Part shown: in pieces, positions 6,762-9,380 of the stretch
Numbering within the stretch: position 1 is the first letter of the stretch
Layout of the letters: every line of letters starts with the position of its first letter
Assembly: GCA_017526045.1 (NCBI GenBank)
Contig: JAFXRX010000161.1
Location: 1 to 9,380, forward strand
Source of the DNA: Opitutales bacterium
GTDB taxonomy: Bacteria > Verrucomicrobiota > Verrucomicrobiia > Opitutales > Intestinicryptomonadaceae
DNA length: 9,380 nt
Direction of reading: 5' to 3'
The notes under the pieces: model-generated
Database searches by the model: none
The model's input: only the letters and a program-made list of their open reading frames with translations
Told to the model about the DNA's origin: nothing
Translations under genes and position numbers: made by a program

Positions 6762-8129
6762 CTATTCTGAAACGTCGTCGGCAATGTCGGCTTCGGGGCT
6801 GTCGGAATCCAGCTCAACGCCGTACTGCTGCTTGCGCTGCCCCGCCTTTATTCTGCGCAGCTCCGCCTCTTTTTGCTTCTGCCCCTCGATTGTGCAGCGG
6901 GTGAACGGGACAGCCAAAAGCCTGCTTTCGGGGATGGGCTTTCCGGTAATTTCGCAAATGCAGTAAGTGCCAGTTCTAATTCTTTCGATTGCGGCGTTGA
7001 CTTCGGAAATTATGGACTGCTCGTTTGAAAGCAGGTTGAAAGCCATGTCGCGCTCGAAGTTTTTCGAGCCGATGTCGGCGGCGTCCATGCCCTGCGTGGA
7101 ATTTTCGTGCGAGAGCTGGATGTTCGAAGAGGATACGCTTTCGACCTTGTCGCTCGCCCCGCTTTGTATGCGGTTTTTCATTTCGACCAAAAGCTTGTAG
7201 TATTTCTTCCACTTTGAGGGCACGTCCTTTTCCTCGAAACGCGTGCGCGACTGCTCTATGGGGTTGAAACCCAAAATGTCGGAGATGCTCGCGGCTGCAA
7301 GCGCGCGCTTCGGCACTTGCGCAACGGGCGCGGACGGGGATTTTGACGACTTCCTCTTCGACGAAGAGCCCGCCGACACTTCCGAATTTTCGTCGGGCTT
7401 GGCAGTGTCGCGCGTTGAAAGATAGTTTTCCAAATCGCCCATGGAAAAGTAAATGCCCGCGCACGCCCTCTGCCTTGCGGCGGGGGCTTCCTCGAGCTTC
7501 ACCGGCTCGCGCTCGGCGGCTTCCTTTTTGGGCTTTTTGTTTTTCAGAATTTCAGCGATGGCCTCGGCGACTGAAATAGTGTGTTTTTGGGATTTGCCGG
7601 ATTTTTTCGCGCCCGATTTCTTTGCGACTGCCTCCGCTTTTTTAGCGGGAGCTTTTGCCGCGGCTTTTTTAGCTTCGGGCTTTTTTGCCGCCGCGGGCGC
7701 CGCCTTTTTTGCGGCGGGCTTTAAAATTTTTGCCGGCGTTTTTTTTGCGGGCTTTGCGGCCTTTTTTGCCGCAGGCTTTGCCGCGGGCTTCTTTGCCTGG
7801 ACAGCCTTTGCCTGCTTTTTCGGCGCGGTTTTTTTTGCAGCCGGTTTTTTTGCCGCGGGCTTTGAAATTTTTTGCGCCGCTTTTTTTGCGGGCTTCGGCT
7901 TTTGCGGGGCGGATTTTTTCGCCGCGTTTTTCCGGATTTTTTTCATGTTTTTGTTCGCGGGGCTTCCCGCCTTTTTCTTGGCGGAAAGGGGCGCATTTTT
8001 CGCCGCCTTCGGGGCTTGCGCAACTTTTTTTGCAGTCTGTTTTTTAGCGGCGGGCTTTTTGGCCGCAACGCTCTTTGCCGCGGGTTTTTTCGCGGCAGAT
8101 TTTACTTTGGATTTTTTTGCGGTAGCCAT
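6762..8129 (-). CDS. DksA/TraR-family protein with histone-like Lys/Ala-rich N-terminal extension
   Basis: A 455-residue protein in three parts. Residues 1-180 are a low-complexity tail of AKKPAAKK-type repeats; by hand count 61 Lys, 58 Ala and 19 Pro, resembling histone H1 and bacterial H1-like tails, so DNA or RNA binding is likely. Residues 181-300 form a polar linker with short conserved-looking patches (GIYFSMGDLENYL at 225-237, SISDILGFNP at 281-290). Residues 303-430 match the DksA/TraR C-terminal unit: a helical region, then TGTYCICEITGKPIPESRLLAVP (387-409) and RCTIEGQ (411-417). Canonical members have four zinc Cys; here only C390, C392 and C412 are seen, with Thr and Glu at the usual partner positions, so zinc binding is doubtful. 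The tail ends acidic. DksA itself is about 150 residues and binds the RNA polymerase secondary channel; whether this one does is unknown. It lies between ileS and lspA, as one operon. No Shine-Dalgarno is visible. Confidence 0.9.
   Translation of the reverse strand: MATAKKSKVKSAAKKPAAKSVAAKKPAAKKQTAKKVAQAPKAAKNAPLSAKKKAGSPANKNMKKIRKNAAKKSAPQKPKPAKKAAQKISKPAAKKPAAKKTAPKKQAKAVQAKKPAAKPAAKKAAKPAKKTPAKILKPAAKKAAPAAAKKPEAKKAAAKAPAKKAEAVAKKSGAKKSGKSQKHTISVAEAIAEILKNKKPKKEAAEREPVKLEEAPAARQRACAGIYFSMGDLENYLSTRDTAKPDENSEVSAGSSSKRKSSKSPSAPVAQVPKRALAAASISDILGFNPIEQSRTRFEEKDVPSKWKKYYKLLVEMKNRIQSGASDKVESVSSSNIQLSHENSTQGMDAADIGSKNFERDMAFNLLSNEQSIISEVNAAIERIRTGTYCICEITGKPIPESRLLAVPFTRCTIEGQKQKEAELRRIKAGQRKQQYGVELDSDSPEADIADDVSE
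7586..8129 (-). repeat. Low-complexity repeat encoding the Lys/Ala/Pro tail
   Basis: This 5' stretch of the dksA-like gene is built from degenerate units encoding AAKK and PAAKK, seen on the plus strand as recurring GCGGGCTTTTTT and GCCGCGGGCTTT blocks. Codons vary between copies, so the repeat is stronger at the protein than at the DNA level. Such tracts change length easily by slippage or unequal recombination, so the copy number may differ between strains, and the opposite strand gives a spurious Phe/Ala-rich ORF. Confidence 0.75.
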
Positions 8130-8173
8130 TGTTTTTAGGTGGTTGAATGTTTCGGGGCTTTGCGGCAGGCGCG
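8130..8173 (-). other. Short intra-operon spacer between ileS and the dksA-like gene
   Basis: These 44 nt contain no convincing hairpin plus T tract and no clear promoter hexamers, which favours read-through from ileS. No purine-rich Shine-Dalgarno lies before the ATG at 8129. The segment on the minus strand instead contains CCACCT about 7 nt upstream of the ATG, which is not a ribosome-binding site. Confidence 0.5.
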
Positions 8174-9380
8174 CTATTTGCCTTCAAACTCGTCGAGAGC
8201 GGCTCGGCAGCGCGGGCAAATTCCGCTTTCGTCGAGGTCTTTCAAAATTCGCCAGCACCTTACGCAGCGCTCGCCCTCCGCCTTGTTTGCCTGGATTGCG
8301 ATTGTCTCGAATTTGCCCTCGACAATTTTTACGCCGGAGACGATGAAAAGCTCGGCGAGCTTGTCCTCGAACTCCCTCAAAATTTCCGCCTCCGGACTTT
8401 CCGCGCCCGCCATGATTTCGACTTCAGCCTCGAGGCTCTTGCCGATGATTTTGTCCTTGCGCAGCTTTTCGAGCTCCTCGTTTACCATGTCGCGTATTTG
8501 CAGCAGCCTTTCGAATTTTTCGTAAAGCTTTTCGTCGAGCCAAGATTCGGAAACCTCGCACCAATCCTGCAGGTGGATTGAGTTTTGGCTGTACTCCTGC
8601 CCAGAAGTCTTGAACGAATACGCCTCGTCGGCGGTGAAAGTCAAAATGGGGGCTACGGCCTTCAAGAGAATGTCGTTGATAAGCCAAATCGCCGTCTGCG
8701 ACGAGCGGCGCAGCGGGGAGTGCGCGGCGAACGTGTACATTCTGTCCTTTAAAATGTCGTGGTAAATTCTCGAAAGCGTAACGCCGCAGAAGACGTCCAC
8801 AAGCCTGTAAACCTTGTGGAATTCGTAGTTTTCATAGGCGAGCTTCGCGTCGCGCGCAAACAGCGCGGCCTTGTGCAAAGCCCACTTGTCGATTGCGTCG
8901 AGCTTTTCGAGCGGCACGGCGTCCTTTGAATAGTCGAAATCAAAGAGGTTGCCGAGCTGGTACATTATTGTGTTGCGGATGCTGCGGTAGGTGTTTGCAA
9001 CGTGCGCGAAAATGCCGTCGGAGACGGGGATGTCCGCCTGGTAGTCCTCGGAGGCAATCCAAAGGCGCACGATGTCCGCGCCCCACTTGTTGACGTACAT
9101 GTCGGCGGTGTGCGGCTTGCCGTCGCTCTTGGAAATCTTTTTGCGGTTCTGGTCGACGATAAAGCCGTGAGTGATGACCTTCTTGTACGGGGCTCTGCCG
9201 ATTGTGGCAACGCCCGTCCACAAAGAGCTTTGGAACCAGCCGCGGTGCTGGTCGCTGCCTTCAAAATACAAGTCGGCGGGCACCTGCAAGTCCGGATTTT
9301 TTGCAAGAACTGCGCGGTGGCTCGAGCCCGAGTCAATCCAAACATCGAGAGTGTCGACGCCCTTTTTGAGCTCCGAGGGC
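8174..9380 (-). CDS. ileS: Isoleucyl-tRNA synthetase, C-terminal part (5' end beyond window)
   Basis: Class I aminoacyl-tRNA synthetase that charges tRNA-Ile with isoleucine in the cytoplasm. The frame is open to the right edge and ends at TAG 8176-8174, giving 401 residues of an enzyme usually about 900-950 long. Visible in order are DVWIDSGSSH and ADLYFEGSDQHRGWFQSSLW of the catalytic domain, the KISKS version of the class I KMSKS motif (about 9142-9122), the helical anticodon-binding domain, and a C-terminal zinc finger with CVRC and CPRC pairs (about 8265-8200), typical of bacterial IleRS with the zinc-binding tail. The HIGH motif and editing domain lie outside the window. A TTG at 9289 is internal, not a start, because the conserved reading continues upstream of it. 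It heads the group with the dksA-like gene (44 nt downstream) and lspA. No terminator is seen in the 44-nt gap. Confidence 0.97.
   Translation of the reverse strand, partial: PSELKKGVDTLDVWIDSGSSHRAVLAKNPDLQVPADLYFEGSDQHRGWFQSSLWTGVATIGRAPYKKVITHGFIVDQNRKKISKSDGKPHTADMYVNKWGADIVRLWIASEDYQADIPVSDGIFAHVANTYRSIRNTIMYQLGNLFDFDYSKDAVPLEKLDAIDKWALHKAALFARDAKLAYENYEFHKVYRLVDVFCGVTLSRIYHDILKDRMYTFAAHSPLRRSSQTAIWLINDILLKAVAPILTFTADEAYSFKTSGQEYSQNSIHLQDWCEVSESWLDEKLYEKFERLLQIRDMVNEELEKLRKDKIIGKSLEAEVEIMAGAESPEAEILREFEDKLAELFIVSGVKIVEGKFETIAIQANKAEGERCVRCWRILKDLDESGICPRCRAALDEFEGK

Noticed and set aside
7586..8129. Tandem repeats considered as a CRISPR-like or satellite array
   Set aside because: Units are irregular, have no spacers and keep a single open reading frame; they are explained by the protein repeat.
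7453..8346. 297-residue Phe/Ala/Gly-rich plus-strand frame that resembles a membrane protein
   Set aside because: It is the antisense of the AAKK repeat tail (AAG/AAA read as CTT/TTT), so its hydrophobic look is an artefact; it also runs into ileS.
8174..9289. ileS starting at 9289 as a complete 371-residue protein
   Set aside because: The codon at 9289 is TTG, and conserved IleRS sequence (DVWIDSGSSH) continues in frame upstream to the window edge, so the gene is partial rather than short.

Overview
All five real genes in this window lie on the minus strand, so the biology reads from right to left. From high to low coordinate they are: the 3' two-fifths or so of isoleucyl-tRNA synthetase (ileS, cut by the right edge), a DksA/TraR-type protein with a long Lys/Ala-rich N-terminal extension, signal peptidase II (lspA), a 1001-residue family GH38 alpha-mannosidase, and a very long ORF that runs off the left edge. 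The long ORF has at least 1013 codons without a stop and resembles the diphosphate-dependent phosphoenolpyruvate carboxykinases (PPi-PEPCK).

Organism: the order ileS - dksA-like - lspA, the histone-like tail on the DksA-like protein, the moderately GC-rich DNA with GC-biased third positions, and the near absence of Shine-Dalgarno motifs together suggest a member of the PVC group, most likely Verrucomicrobiota (Opitutia-like, possibly gut-associated). This is an inference from gene order and protein character. There is no rRNA or other marker here to settle it.

Layout: 9380-8174 ileS (partial); 8173-8130 short spacer; 8129-6762 dksA-like; a 7-nt gap; 6754-6170 lspA, whose stop codon sits in the loop of a rho-independent terminator (6178-6155); 6126-3121 alpha-mannosidase; 3120-3042 AT-rich spacer with a GC-clamped inverted repeat and a weak possible promoter; 3041-<1 PPi-PEPCK-like gene. 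No intergenic gap exceeds 80 bases. I see no tRNA, rRNA, CRISPR array, insertion sequence or phage gene.

How the genes fit: ileS, the dksA-like gene and lspA look like one housekeeping operon (translation, RNA-polymerase or chromatin-associated regulation, lipoprotein maturation), closed by the terminator. The two genes after it are metabolic. The mannosidase would trim mannose from oligosaccharides in the cytoplasm, and the PPi-PEPCK-like enzyme would interconvert PEP and oxaloacetate. Whether those two are co-transcribed cannot be decided from the sequence. The most notable items are the unannotated-looking PPi-PEPCK-like giant ORF and the fusion of a histone-H1-like tail to a DksA-type domain with a degenerate zinc finger.
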